Assembly (NCBI GenBank): GCA_035353815.1
Contig: DAOQAG010000023.1
Coordinates: forward strand, 1-64,000
Direction: 5' to 3'
DNA from: JAKPUX01 sp035353815
GTDB taxonomy: Bacteria > Zhuqueibacterota > Zhuqueibacteria > Residuimicrobiales > Residuimicrobiaceae
DNA: 64,000 bases
Shown here piece by piece: positions 40,696-49,307 of the stretch (the first letter of the stretch is position 1; the number at the start of each line of letters is the position of its first letter). The translations under genes and the position numbers were made by a program. The notes under the pieces are model-generated. The model was not told where the DNA came from. It saw only the letters and a program-made list of their open reading frames with translations, and ran no database searches.

Positions 40696-42200
40696 ACATC
40701 ATTTCCTGTCGTAATCGGTGCATCCTGTACGGATGAGGGGTTTCTCTGCAACAGCACGACCACCTCGATGTGGGCGGTATGCGGAAACATGTCGACGGGT
40801 TGGACCTTCGTCAACCGGTACGGCCCGGCGCAGAGCACCTTGAGGTCTCGCGCCAGAGTCGCGGGGTTGCAGGAAACATGGACTATACGCTCCGGGGCGA
40901 GCCGGGAAACGGCCGCCACCGTTTTGGGGTGCATGCCGCCGCGCGGTGGGTCGATGATCAGCACATCAGGCCGGCCAAAGCGCGCGATGGTCTCTCCGGT
41001 GTTTTCGATGAGGTCGCGGAGATCGCCCCAAACAAATGAGCAGTTGCCTATGCGGTTGTACGCGGCATTGCGCTGTGCATCCTCCACGGCGGCCTGGACC
41101 GACTCAAAGCCCACCACCTTTTTTACGAGGTGGCTGACATAGAGTGCGATGGTTCCGGCGCCGCAGTAGAGGTCGTAGACGGTTTCGTCCGGCTGGAGCC
41201 GGGCATAGTCGACGACGATGTCGTACAGCCGTTCAGCCTGCAGGGTATTGGTTTGAAAAAACGAGTTGCTCGAGATTTCAAACACCAGGGGACCCAGCAT
41301 CTCGGTGATCGTCTTTTTGCCGGCGAGCAGGTACTCGGCCTCGCTGAAGGCCACACCGGCCAGACTTTGCGTCGTGCTGAACAGCAGGGAGGTGATGCCA
41401 GGGAAACGCGCTTGCATCCGCGCTGCCAAGTCGCGGGCCAGCGCCTGGTCATACTCTGAGGCGACGAGATTGACCATGAGTTCGCCTGTTTTTCTGGCGT
41501 GCCGTATCACCAGAAAGCGCCAAAAGCCTTGGTGGTCGCGGGCGTGATAGGCAGGACGCCCCGAGTCGATGGCAAATTGGCGGACCGCATGAAGAATGTC
41601 ATTGGTCACCGGCGGCAGGAGGTGGCAGGCCTGAACGTCGATGATCTTGTCGAAAAAACCCTTCGCATGCAAACCCAGATAGAGTGCAGTCTCCTCTTCG
41701 CGGGGGGCGCCCAGCTCATGACGGGGCACCCAGCGTTGCGGGGAGAAGGAGTACTCCATTTTGTTGCGGTAGGCGTAGAGCTCTGGTGAGGGAAGCGTGG
41801 GCTGCACCTCAAGCCCGGAGAATCCGCCGATGTGGCGCAGAGACTCCTCCACCTGACGCTGCTTGCAACGCAGCTGCTGCTCATAGTCCAGATGCTGCCA
41901 GCGGCAGCCGCCGCAATGGCCGAAGTGAGCGCAGCGCGGTTCGATTTGATGCGGCGCGGGCTGGAGGATTTTCTCCAGGTGCGCCTCGGCGAAGTTTTTT
42001 TTCTTTTTGCTGATCCTAGCGAGGATCTTTTGCCCGGGCAGTGCCTGCTCGACAAAGATCACCAGCTCGTCCAGCCGGGCCACGGCCGCACCACCCAGGG
42101 CGAGATCGTCCGGGATGAGTTCGACCAGATCGCCCCGGCGCAGGCCGGCAGCGGTTCGTTTGATCTCGGCAGATGTGCTTTGTGCGCTGGTTCCGTGCAT
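40692..42200 (-). CDS. 23S rRNA (uracil-5-)-methyltransferase, RlmD family
   Basis: A 502-residue RNA m5U methyltransferase. An N-terminal TRAM-like domain is followed by an iron-sulfur type Cys cluster (CAHFGHCGGC plus a later Cys), the SAM-binding DLYCGAGTIALYVS, IIDPPRGGMH and the catalytic VSCNPATLARDL. Family members act on U1939 or U747 of 23S rRNA; TrmA-like tRNA activity is less likely because of the Cys cluster. It is coupled to the DEAD-box helicase downstream and follows the NlpC gene by 39 bases. Confidence 0.9.
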   Translation of the reverse strand: MHGTSAQSTSAEIKRTAAGLRRGDLVELIPDDLALGGAAVARLDELVIFVEQALPGQKILARISKKKKNFAEAHLEKILQPAPHQIEPRCAHFGHCGGCRWQHLDYEQQLRCKQRQVEESLRHIGGFSGLEVQPTLPSPELYAYRNKMEYSFSPQRWVPRHELGAPREEETALYLGLHAKGFFDKIIDVQACHLLPPVTNDILHAVRQFAIDSGRPAYHARDHQGFWRFLVIRHARKTGELMVNLVASEYDQALARDLAARMQARFPGITSLLFSTTQSLAGVAFSEAEYLLAGKKTITEMLGPLVFEISSNSFFQTNTLQAERLYDIVVDYARLQPDETVYDLYCGAGTIALYVSHLVKKVVGFESVQAAVEDAQRNAAYNRIGNCSFVWGDLRDLIENTGETIARFGRPDVLIIDPPRGGMHPKTVAAVSRLAPERIVHVSCNPATLARDLKVLCAGPYRLTKVQPVDMFPHTAHIEVVVLLQRNPSSVQDAPITTGNDV

Positions 42201-42239
42201 CTCGAATCCGGTTGCCCTGGTTCAGTTACGCGTCCGCCC

Positions 42240-42806
42240 TCACTGGAGCAGCCGGCGCGCCCCTGCATAGCTGTCGCGATAGGGGGTTTCGGTGATCAGC
42301 GACAGGATGACGCCGCTGGAGACCGATGCATGGATGAAGTACCCCCGGGCGACGTAAAAGCCCACATGATCGGGCTGGCGGGTGTGGCCGAGCCTGAAAA
42401 AGACGAGATCGGCGAACTGCAGGGGCTGGTTTTCCACCGCCATCCCGCTGGCAAAGAGGTCGAGCGTTGTGCGCGGCAAATCGATGGCTGCGGCGCGCCG
42501 GTAAATCTGTCCCACCAGGCCCGAACAATCGATGCCGGATGGGGCATTTCCGCCCCATAGATAGGGGGATTTCCAGTAGCTGCGGATCTCGGCCTTGAAG
42601 CGTTCCTGGAGGTCCGGCGTCATCTCGCCGAAGCGCTCCCCGGAGGTGTTTTCCGCGGAAAGACGCTCCTCCCCGGCGTCGATAGGCTCACGGAACTGGG
42701 GATTCCAGGCACATCCCGATGCCCCAAGCAGGAGGAGCCCGATCGTCCATGCGGCCGGGTGCCTCAGTGCGCGCCGCAAGGGCCGAACGCTCATCAATTG
42801 CGGCAT
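42240..42806 (-). CDS. NlpC/P60-family lipoprotein hydrolase
   Basis: A 188-residue lipoprotein: MPQLMSVRPLRRALRH, a hydrophobic run and LGASGC (Cys32 as the lipid-modified residue). The NlpC/P60 domain has the catalytic Cys in GIDCSGLVGQ and His in DHVGFYVA, with YLWGGNAPSG before. It should cut peptidoglycan peptides in the periplasm. ATG 42806 is favoured; the frame is open further upstream. It heads the minus-strand unit with rlmD and the DEAD-box gene. Confidence 0.88.
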   Translation of the reverse strand: MPQLMSVRPLRRALRHPAAWTIGLLLLGASGCAWNPQFREPIDAGEERLSAENTSGERFGEMTPDLQERFKAEIRSYWKSPYLWGGNAPSGIDCSGLVGQIYRRAAAIDLPRTTLDLFASGMAVENQPLQFADLVFFRLGHTRQPDHVGFYVARGYFIHASVSSGVILSLITETPYRDSYAGARRLLQ

Positions 42807-42964
42807 GGTTATTGCAATCCTGTTGGGGTCGAGCGGTGCAACAAGGTCGAATGCCTTTTTGCCAGAAAAGGGGTGGCCACCGGGTCCGGTATCGACCCGT
42901 TCCTGAAAATTACGGTTATTTCCATCAAGTTCCAAGTGTAATTTTTGCAGCGAGGACATTTCTC

Positions 42965-42993
42965 TTGACTTTTGCCTTGTTTACCTTTAATTT
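42965..42993 (+). promoter_or_regulatory. Candidate promoter of the NHL/barrel/Omp85 operon
   Basis: TTGACT (42965-42970), 17 bases, then TAATTT (42988-42993). The second element also reads TAATTTAG, close to the Bacteroidota TAnnTTTG. It lies in the 299-base gap between the divergent NlpC and NHL genes (42807-43105), which holds no other gene I can see. Confidence 0.4.
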
Positions 42994-43105
42994 AGCACAT
43001 AATTCCCGCTCGCGGGCAGGAAGGGCTGGGGGGGCAGGCCATGGCGGGCTGCTGGCGTGCGGAGGGAGTGCCCGACGGAGTTCGGGTTTTTCTTTTTGGA
43101 GCGGC

Positions 43106-44044
43106 ATGGTGCGCAGCATATCTACGCGAGGGCTGGCGGTTCTGCTGCTGGTGCTCGCGATCGGTTCGGCGGCGGCCGGCGATAGCCTGGCGGTCCGCCT
43201 GCTCTATGCATTCGGCCGGGAGGGCGATGCCGCCGGCCAGTTTCGTTCGCCGTCTGCCCTCTCCCTGGATCCCGAGGGGGCGCTCTATATTGCCGATACC
43301 GGCAACAACCGTATTCAAAAGTGCACGCCCGCTGGCGCGGTGGTGGCGATGGTCGGCGGCTTTGGCTGGGGCGAAAACCAGTTCCAGCGGCCCGTCGATC
43401 TCTATGCCGGAAATGGCCTGGACCTCTTCATCGCGGACTATGAAAACCGGCGCGTCGTCCGCTGCGACCGTGAACTGCACTGGATCGACGCCTATTATTT
43501 TGCCGCCGGGGACAATGACAAGCTGAGCCTGGGCTTTCCGGCCGGCATCGCCCTCTCCATCCATAACGATCTTTTCATCGCCGACGCCGAGAATCGGCGC
43601 GTTCTCAAGGTCAACGCCCAGCGCGAAGCGCAGCAATCCTTCGGCGATTTCGCCGAAGGAGAGGGGGAGCTGATCGAGCCACGCAAACTCGCCCTGGATG
43701 GCCAGGACCGTATCTATGTCTGCGACCGGCGGCGCGGCTGCGTCGTACTCTACGATTACTTCGGCAATTATCTCGAAGAAATCGGCAGCGGTGTGCTCAA
43801 GGAGCCGGCGGGTCTCTGCCTGATCGGCGCAGAGCTGCTCGCTGTTGCCGACGAGGGGCGCGACCAGGTGATGATCTTCGGCCGGGACGGCCGCCTTCTC
43901 TGCACCGCCGGCACGGCCGGCGATAAACTGGGTGCTTTCAACGATCCCGCTGATGTGGCGGTGCGGGGGGACCGGATGTATGTGGTTGAATCGGGCAATC
44001 ACCGCATTCAGGCATTCGAACTGCAATGGTTGCAGACGCGATGA
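43106..44044 (+). CDS. Exported NHL-repeat protein
   Basis: A 312-residue protein with signal peptide (ending SAAAG) followed by NHL-type beta-propeller blades: LSLDPEGALYIADTGNNRIQK, then IADYENRRVVRCD, IADAENRRVLKVN, CDRRRGCVVLYD and VVESGNHRIQAF. Five to six blades span the whole mature chain. NHL propellers bind proteins or ligands; no enzyme motif was seen. GGAG precedes ATG 43106. Its stop overlaps the next start (ATGA), so it is coupled to the large barrel-like protein. Confidence 0.85.
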   Translation: MVRSISTRGLAVLLLVLAIGSAAAGDSLAVRLLYAFGREGDAAGQFRSPSALSLDPEGALYIADTGNNRIQKCTPAGAVVAMVGGFGWGENQFQRPVDLYAGNGLDLFIADYENRRVVRCDRELHWIDAYYFAAGDNDKLSLGFPAGIALSIHNDLFIADAENRRVLKVNAQREAQQSFGDFAEGEGELIEPRKLALDGQDRIYVCDRRRGCVVLYDYFGNYLEEIGSGVLKEPAGLCLIGAELLAVADEGRDQVMIFGRDGRLLCTAGTAGDKLGAFNDPADVAVRGDRMYVVESGNHRIQAFELQWLQTR

Positions 44045-47000
44045 GCTGGAGGGCGATGCGCAGACCCGGAATACAGGGATGGCTGCTTCTCCTCCTGCTG
44101 CTCACGCTGCCTCCGGCGCACGCGCAGATCAGCGGCAAGATCGAGCGCATGGCGCTCCTGGAAAAGGACCTGCTCCTGCTCGGTGAAGGGCGCCGGGGTC
44201 CCTATTTTCTGCCCGACAGCCTCATCCTCGCGCAATCCGAACGCGTTTGGATCGATGGTCGTCCGCTTTCCCGCGACCAGTATGCCCTGAACTTCCTCTG
44301 TGGAGAGATCCGCTTTACTGAACCGGTCCCACAAAGGGCGGCCATCCGCCTGCAGTACCGGATCTTCCCCGCTCCCCTCGCCACCGTGCGGCAGCGTCAT
44401 CCCCTGGTACAGCGCGTTTTTGGCGCCGGACCTCCAGGTCCGTCCCAGCCCGACGAGCGCGGCGGCGAGGAGATCGATTATGCCGCGCAGCTCAACAAAA
44501 ATGGCAGCATCACCCGCGGCATTACCGTCGGCAGCAACCGCGGGCTGAAGGTCAATTCCAGCCTCAATATCAATGTCTCCGGCAAGGTGGCCGAAAATGT
44601 GCAAGTCGTAGCCGCGCTGACCGACCAAAGCACGCCCATCCAGCCGGAGGGAACGACCCAGAATCTGCAAGAGATCGACAAGGTCTTCGTCCAGATCAAT
44701 TCGCCCCATCTCTCCGCCACCATGGGGGACTATACCCTTGATTTCAGTGGATCCCAGTTCGCACAGTACAGCCGCAAACTGCAGGGGGCGATGGGGAGCG
44801 CCCAGTATCAGAATCTGCAGCTCTCCGCCTCCGGAGCGGTCTCCCGCGGCAAGTATTTTTCCCACGCCTTCACCGGCCAGGAGGGCAATCAGGGGCCCTA
44901 TCAGCTGGTTGGCGACCGGGGACAGATCGACATGATCGTGCTCGCCGGCACCGAGCGCGTCTATCTGGATGGACAACTTTTGGTGCGCGGCGAAACCAAC
45001 GATTATATCATCGATTACGCTGCTGCGCAAATCACCTTCACCCGGCGGCGACTGATCACCGCAGACTCGCGCATCGTTGTCGATTTCCAGTTTTCGGATG
45101 AGCAATACCGCCGCAGCATCTATGCCACCCGGGCCAGCGGCACGCTGTGGAACGGGCGGCTGCAGCTCAGCGGCGCCCTGATCCGCGAAGCCGATGACAA
45201 GGACAACCCCCTCGATTTTACCATGAACGACCACAAGCTCGCGATTCTCCGTGCCGCCGGAGACAGTGCCGCACTTGCCGCCGAGGACGGCGCAACCTAT
45301 GTGGGTGCGGGCAAAGGCCGCTACCATAAGGACGCAGCGGGACATTATGTCTATGCCGGCGCGGACTCGGGCGAGTATACCGTGATCTTTTCGGACGTTG
45401 GCGAAAGCAAGGGCGACTACCGGTATGCCGGCGGCGGAGCCTATTCCTTTGCGGGTTCGGGCCTGGGCCGCTATCAGCCTGTGTTACTGCTTGCCACCCC
45501 CGAGAGCCACTCTCTGCTGGATCTGCAGCTGCAGGCGGCTCCCCACAAGGCCTTGCGTCTGAACGGCGAGGTGGCCCTGAGCAGCCTCGACCGCAATACC
45601 TTTTCCGCCTTGGGGGATGGCGATAATCAGGGTGCCGCGCAAACCTGGCAGATCGCCTTTGCCCCCGATTCCCTGCGCCTCGGCAAGCAGCACCTGGGGG
45701 TGCTGCAATGGCAAGGACGGTATCGCCGTGTGGAAGACCGGTTCAGAGATATTGATCGCAGCCAGGAGGCGGAGTATAATCGCCGCTGGGATCTGGCCAG
45801 CGGTGCTGCGCGGGGCGAGCGGGTCTGGGAGATGAACGGCAGCTGGGCTCCCTTTGCCGGCGCGCAGCTCGGCGGAGAGTATGGCGATAACCGCAAGAGC
45901 GGAGGATTCCAGTCCCGGCGCTGGCAGGTGGAGCATGCCCTGGCGCGCCCCTCCCTGCCCGCCTATACCCTTCGCGCCGAACACATTTCCAAGGAAAACG
46001 GCCCTGGTGGCGGCCGCAGCGACTGGCTGCGCACCCGCGGTCAGGCCAATTATGCCGTCTGGCGGCTCAAACCCCTGCTGGAGTACGAAGGAGAGGAGAA
46101 GAAGGAGATCTGGTCCGATACCCTGGCCACCGGATTCCGGTTTCACGCGCTCACCGGCGGGACCGAGATTCGCCCCTCACGCAAGATTACCGCGCAGGCC
46201 CTCTACTCCTGGCGTGATGACCAGACCTATGCCGGAAGCGGCACATTTACCGACCAATCCACCGCCCTGACCCAGCAGATCAAGCTCCAGGTTCAGCAAC
46301 TCGGTGCCCTCTCTGGTGCGCTCGAATTCACCCATCGCGAGCGCACCTATGCTGATTCGGCGATCAGCAAGAAAAGCACGGATCTGGCCGAGCTCAGGCT
46401 GCTGGCGGTTCCCTGGAAAAGCGCGGTCAATGCGAACCTCAATTACCAGATTTCGAACACCGCCACGGCCCGGAAAGAGCGCATCTATATCAAGGTCAAT
46501 GCCGGCGACGGCACCTACCGCTTTGACAAGGAGCTGAACGAGTATGTTCTGGATCCCATGGGGGATTATGTCGTGCGCATCCTCACCACGGATGATCTCG
46601 TCCCGGTTGTCGAGCTGAAAAGCAGCGGAAGAGTGCGCCTGGAACCCTCGCGGTTCTGGAATCGCGGCAAGGGCTCTTCTGCCCTGCCGCGATGGCAGCA
46701 GTGGCTGGGCGCGCTCTCCTCGGAGAGCTATGCCGCGATCGAGGAGCGGACCCAGGAAAAGGAGGTATGGCAAATCTACCTCATGAATCTCCGCAAATTT
46801 CAGAGGCCCGAGGTCACGCTTTTCGGCACCATGCAGTGGCGTCAGGATCTTTTTCTCTTTGAAAACCGCCGCGATCTTTCCCTAAGACTGCGCTACCAGA
46901 ACACCCTGGAGATGAACAATCAGTATCTGGAGGGCGGTCAGGAGCGCAACGACCGGGAGTACAGCGCCCGCGTGACCGGGCGCATGGGCAGCCGCCTTTA

Positions 47001-47478
47001 TGGTCAATCCGATCTGGCGCAGAAACGCATGCAGCGGATTTTCACGGAGGGCTCGCGGCAGGATCGTGATATTCTCTCCCATCAGGGGCGGGTCGAGCTT
47101 TCCTATCGCCCCAAAGCAACGCTCGAATTCGCCCTTGAGGGCCGATATGCGCGGGAAGCCGATCGCTTTTACGCGCCGCAAACACAAGTACGTTACCTTG
47201 CTCTGACCCCGCGTGCCGCCTACTCCTGGCGCACCAATGGCCGCCTGCAAGCGGAAGTGGAATGGAATCAGGTGGAGGTCGAGCCCCGCGGGCGTATCAT
47301 TCCCTACGAGATGGCGGACGGCCGCAGTGCCGGGCGTTCGATGCGCTGGGATACGCGCTTCGAGTATCGCCTCTCGCAGACGATTCAGGCCTCCTTTTCC
47401 TATACCGGGCGCAATGAACCGGCACGTCAGGGCGTAACCCATACCGGGCGGGCCCAAGTGACTGCGGCATTTCGCTGA
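44041..47478 (+). CDS. Large unidentified outer-membrane beta-barrel-like protein
   Basis: A 1145-residue exported protein with a signal peptide (WLLLLLLLTLPPAHAQ). It is not one of the common named families. The rest alternates short amphipathic beta strands, as in outer-membrane barrels, and has conserved-looking blocks GSITRGITVGSN, TDQSTPIQPEGTTQNLQ and ATMGDYTLDFSGSQ near residues 155-245 and several Gly-Asp-Tyr repeats near 430-480. I recall similar N-terminal blocks in uncharacterised FCB surface proteins, without a known role. The last residues (TAAFR) do not give the canonical terminal Phe. It is coupled to the NHL and Omp85 genes. Confidence 0.75.
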   Translation: MSWRAMRRPGIQGWLLLLLLLTLPPAHAQISGKIERMALLEKDLLLLGEGRRGPYFLPDSLILAQSERVWIDGRPLSRDQYALNFLCGEIRFTEPVPQRAAIRLQYRIFPAPLATVRQRHPLVQRVFGAGPPGPSQPDERGGEEIDYAAQLNKNGSITRGITVGSNRGLKVNSSLNINVSGKVAENVQVVAALTDQSTPIQPEGTTQNLQEIDKVFVQINSPHLSATMGDYTLDFSGSQFAQYSRKLQGAMGSAQYQNLQLSASGAVSRGKYFSHAFTGQEGNQGPYQLVGDRGQIDMIVLAGTERVYLDGQLLVRGETNDYIIDYAAAQITFTRRRLITADSRIVVDFQFSDEQYRRSIYATRASGTLWNGRLQLSGALIREADDKDNPLDFTMNDHKLAILRAAGDSAALAAEDGATYVGAGKGRYHKDAAGHYVYAGADSGEYTVIFSDVGESKGDYRYAGGGAYSFAGSGLGRYQPVLLLATPESHSLLDLQLQAAPHKALRLNGEVALSSLDRNTFSALGDGDNQGAAQTWQIAFAPDSLRLGKQHLGVLQWQGRYRRVEDRFRDIDRSQEAEYNRRWDLASGAARGERVWEMNGSWAPFAGAQLGGEYGDNRKSGGFQSRRWQVEHALARPSLPAYTLRAEHISKENGPGGGRSDWLRTRGQANYAVWRLKPLLEYEGEEKKEIWSDTLATGFRFHALTGGTEIRPSRKITAQALYSWRDDQTYAGSGTFTDQSTALTQQIKLQVQQLGALSGALEFTHRERTYADSAISKKSTDLAELRLLAVPWKSAVNANLNYQISNTATARKERIYIKVNAGDGTYRFDKELNEYVLDPMGDYVVRILTTDDLVPVVELKSSGRVRLEPSRFWNRGKGSSALPRWQQWLGALSSESYAAIEERTQEKEVWQIYLMNLRKFQRPEVTLFGTMQWRQDLFLFENRRDLSLRLRYQNTLEMNNQYLEGGQERNDREYSARVTGRMGSRLYGQSDLAQKRMQRIFTEGSRQDRDILSHQGRVELSYRPKATLEFALEGRYAREADRFYAPQTQVRYLALTPRAAYSWRTNGRLQAEVEWNQVEVEPRGRIIPYEMADGRSAGRSMRWDTRFEYRLSQTIQASFSYTGRNEPARQGVTHTGRAQVTAAFR

Positions 47479-47488
47479 GCACAATGGC

Positions 47489-49261
47489 ATGATATCCGCA
47501 AAAATCCGAAATAGGACCGTGCTTCTTCTGGCGGCGCTCCTCTCCGGCGCCGCGGCGCAGCCGCGCATGGTGCCGGTCACCAGCATCGCGATCGAAGGGC
47601 ATTACAGCTGGCCGCGGGAGAAGATCCTGCAGGAATTCGGCCTGACCCCGGGGGCGGCCTTTTCTGCGGCCGAGCTGCCCGAGCATGGCAAAAAGCTTCT
47701 GCAGAGTCTAGTCCGTGCCGGCTACTGGTATGCGCGGCTGGATTCCATGCTCTACACCTTGGCTCCCGACAGCAGCCGCGCGGATCTCCGCCTCTTTCTC
47801 GACGAGGGACGTGAGGTGCGCACCGGCGGCATCACCCTCTCCGGGGTGGACAGCCTGCAGGCGCAGGCGCTGCTGGGCCGTTTCAACACCCGGCCGGGCC
47901 GGTCGCTGGATGCCGGAGTGCTCGAAGAGGACCTCGATGATGCCCTTCTCCAGCTGGACAAGGAGGGGCATCCCTTTGCACGGTTTGATCTCGAGCAGGT
48001 GCGCCTCGATTCCTTGCAGGCCGGCCGGGATGGCCTGGCGCTGGATTTCAGGACCACACCCGGGCCGCGGTTGATCCTCCGCGACATCCAGATCAGCGGC
48101 GCACAATTGACCAAACCCTACGTGATCCTGCGCGAGATCCGTATCCGTCCTGGCGAGCGCTATTCCCAGGAAAAGGTCGCGCGCATCGTCAATCGCCTTA
48201 CCAAATTGGGGTACTTTAAAAAGGTTGAGGAACCTCTGCTCTTCTATACGGCGGGAGAGGAGGGCGGACTGCTGCTGCGCGTCGAAGAGGGTCAGAGCAG
48301 CCGCTTCGACGGGGTGGTGGGGTACACGCCCGGCAGCAACGGCAGCAAGGGGTATTTCACCGGACTGGTGGATATCTCCCTGGGCAATCTGCTCGGCACA
48401 GGCCGCACGCTCTATGCGCACTGGCAGAAAAAGGATCAGCAGTCCCAGGACATCAGCCTGCGCTACCGGGAGCCCTGGCTTGCCGGTTGGCCGCTGCATC
48501 TGGGGGCCGGATTTACCCAGCTGATTCAGGACACCACCTATGTGCAGCGCGATCTTGGTCTGGATATAACCATGCCCCTGCTGGAGAATCTGGCGGTGCA
48601 GGCGCAAGCGAGCCGCTCGGAGATTGTGCCCGATTCACTTGGCAGCTACCGTTTCGGGTTGCTGCGCAGCACCACCCTGAATGGCTCTCTCGGCATCGAA
48701 TATGACAGCCGGGACGATCGCCTCAATCCGCGGCAAGGGGTGTACTATGCCACCTCTTACCAATCCGGCCGCAAGCGGAACCTCGGTCCGGAGGATCTGC
48801 TTAGCGCGCAGGTCAAGCGCCGTACGATCACCAAGCGGATCACTCTGGATTTCGAGTTCTACACCCCGCTGTTCAAGCGGCAGATTCTGGCGGTGGCCTT
48901 GCATGGCCGGCAGATCAAAAGCGGTGAGGCAGCGATTCCGCTTCCGGATCAATACCGTCTCGGTGGTGCGAAAACCCTGCGCGGCTATCGCGAAGATCAG
49001 TTCCGCGGCAGTGCCGTGGCCTGGTCTTCCCTCGAATACCGTTACTGGATGGGGCGGCGCAGCCGCACCTTTTTGTTTGCGGACTATGGCTATTTCAGCG
49101 GGCCGAGCGAAAGCGGGCGCCGTCAGGACTTCAAGTTCGGGTATGGCCTGGGATTTCGTCTTGAAACCGGGCTCGGGATCATGAGCCTGGATTACGGTCT
49201 CGCCCAGGGGGACGATCCCATGGCCGGCAAGATCCATGTGGGGTTGATCAACGAATTCTAG
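47489..49261 (+). CDS. Omp85-family outer-membrane protein (BamA/TamA-like)
   Basis: A 590-residue Omp85 protein: a signal peptide, about three POTRA domains (about 25-280; for example ILREIRIRPGERYSQEKVARIVNRL), then a 16-strand-type barrel. The LRGYREDQFRG block matches the conserved L6 (VRG[F/Y]) loop and the final residue is Phe. BamA is usually near 800 residues with five POTRA domains, so this is a TamA-like or specialised member. It follows the large barrel-like gene by ten bases and may help insert that protein; this is inference. It ends in a terminator. Confidence 0.85.
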   Translation: MISAKIRNRTVLLLAALLSGAAAQPRMVPVTSIAIEGHYSWPREKILQEFGLTPGAAFSAAELPEHGKKLLQSLVRAGYWYARLDSMLYTLAPDSSRADLRLFLDEGREVRTGGITLSGVDSLQAQALLGRFNTRPGRSLDAGVLEEDLDDALLQLDKEGHPFARFDLEQVRLDSLQAGRDGLALDFRTTPGPRLILRDIQISGAQLTKPYVILREIRIRPGERYSQEKVARIVNRLTKLGYFKKVEEPLLFYTAGEEGGLLLRVEEGQSSRFDGVVGYTPGSNGSKGYFTGLVDISLGNLLGTGRTLYAHWQKKDQQSQDISLRYREPWLAGWPLHLGAGFTQLIQDTTYVQRDLGLDITMPLLENLAVQAQASRSEIVPDSLGSYRFGLLRSTTLNGSLGIEYDSRDDRLNPRQGVYYATSYQSGRKRNLGPEDLLSAQVKRRTITKRITLDFEFYTPLFKRQILAVALHGRQIKSGEAAIPLPDQYRLGGAKTLRGYREDQFRGSAVAWSSLEYRYWMGRRSRTFLFADYGYFSGPSESGRRQDFKFGYGLGFRLETGLGIMSLDYGLAQGDDPMAGKIHVGLINEF

Positions 49262-49278
49262 CGGGTGGGTAAGAAAAA

Positions 49279-49307
49279 GCCCCGGCATCAGGCCGGGGCT
49301 TTTTTTT
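49279..49307. terminator. Bidirectional Rho-independent terminator between convergent genes
   Basis: GCCCCGGC (49279-49286) pairs with GCCGGGGC (49292-49299). Eight T follow on the plus strand and five T (49278-49274) on the minus strand, serving the Omp85 gene and the acyl-CoA synthetase gene. Confidence 0.92.
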
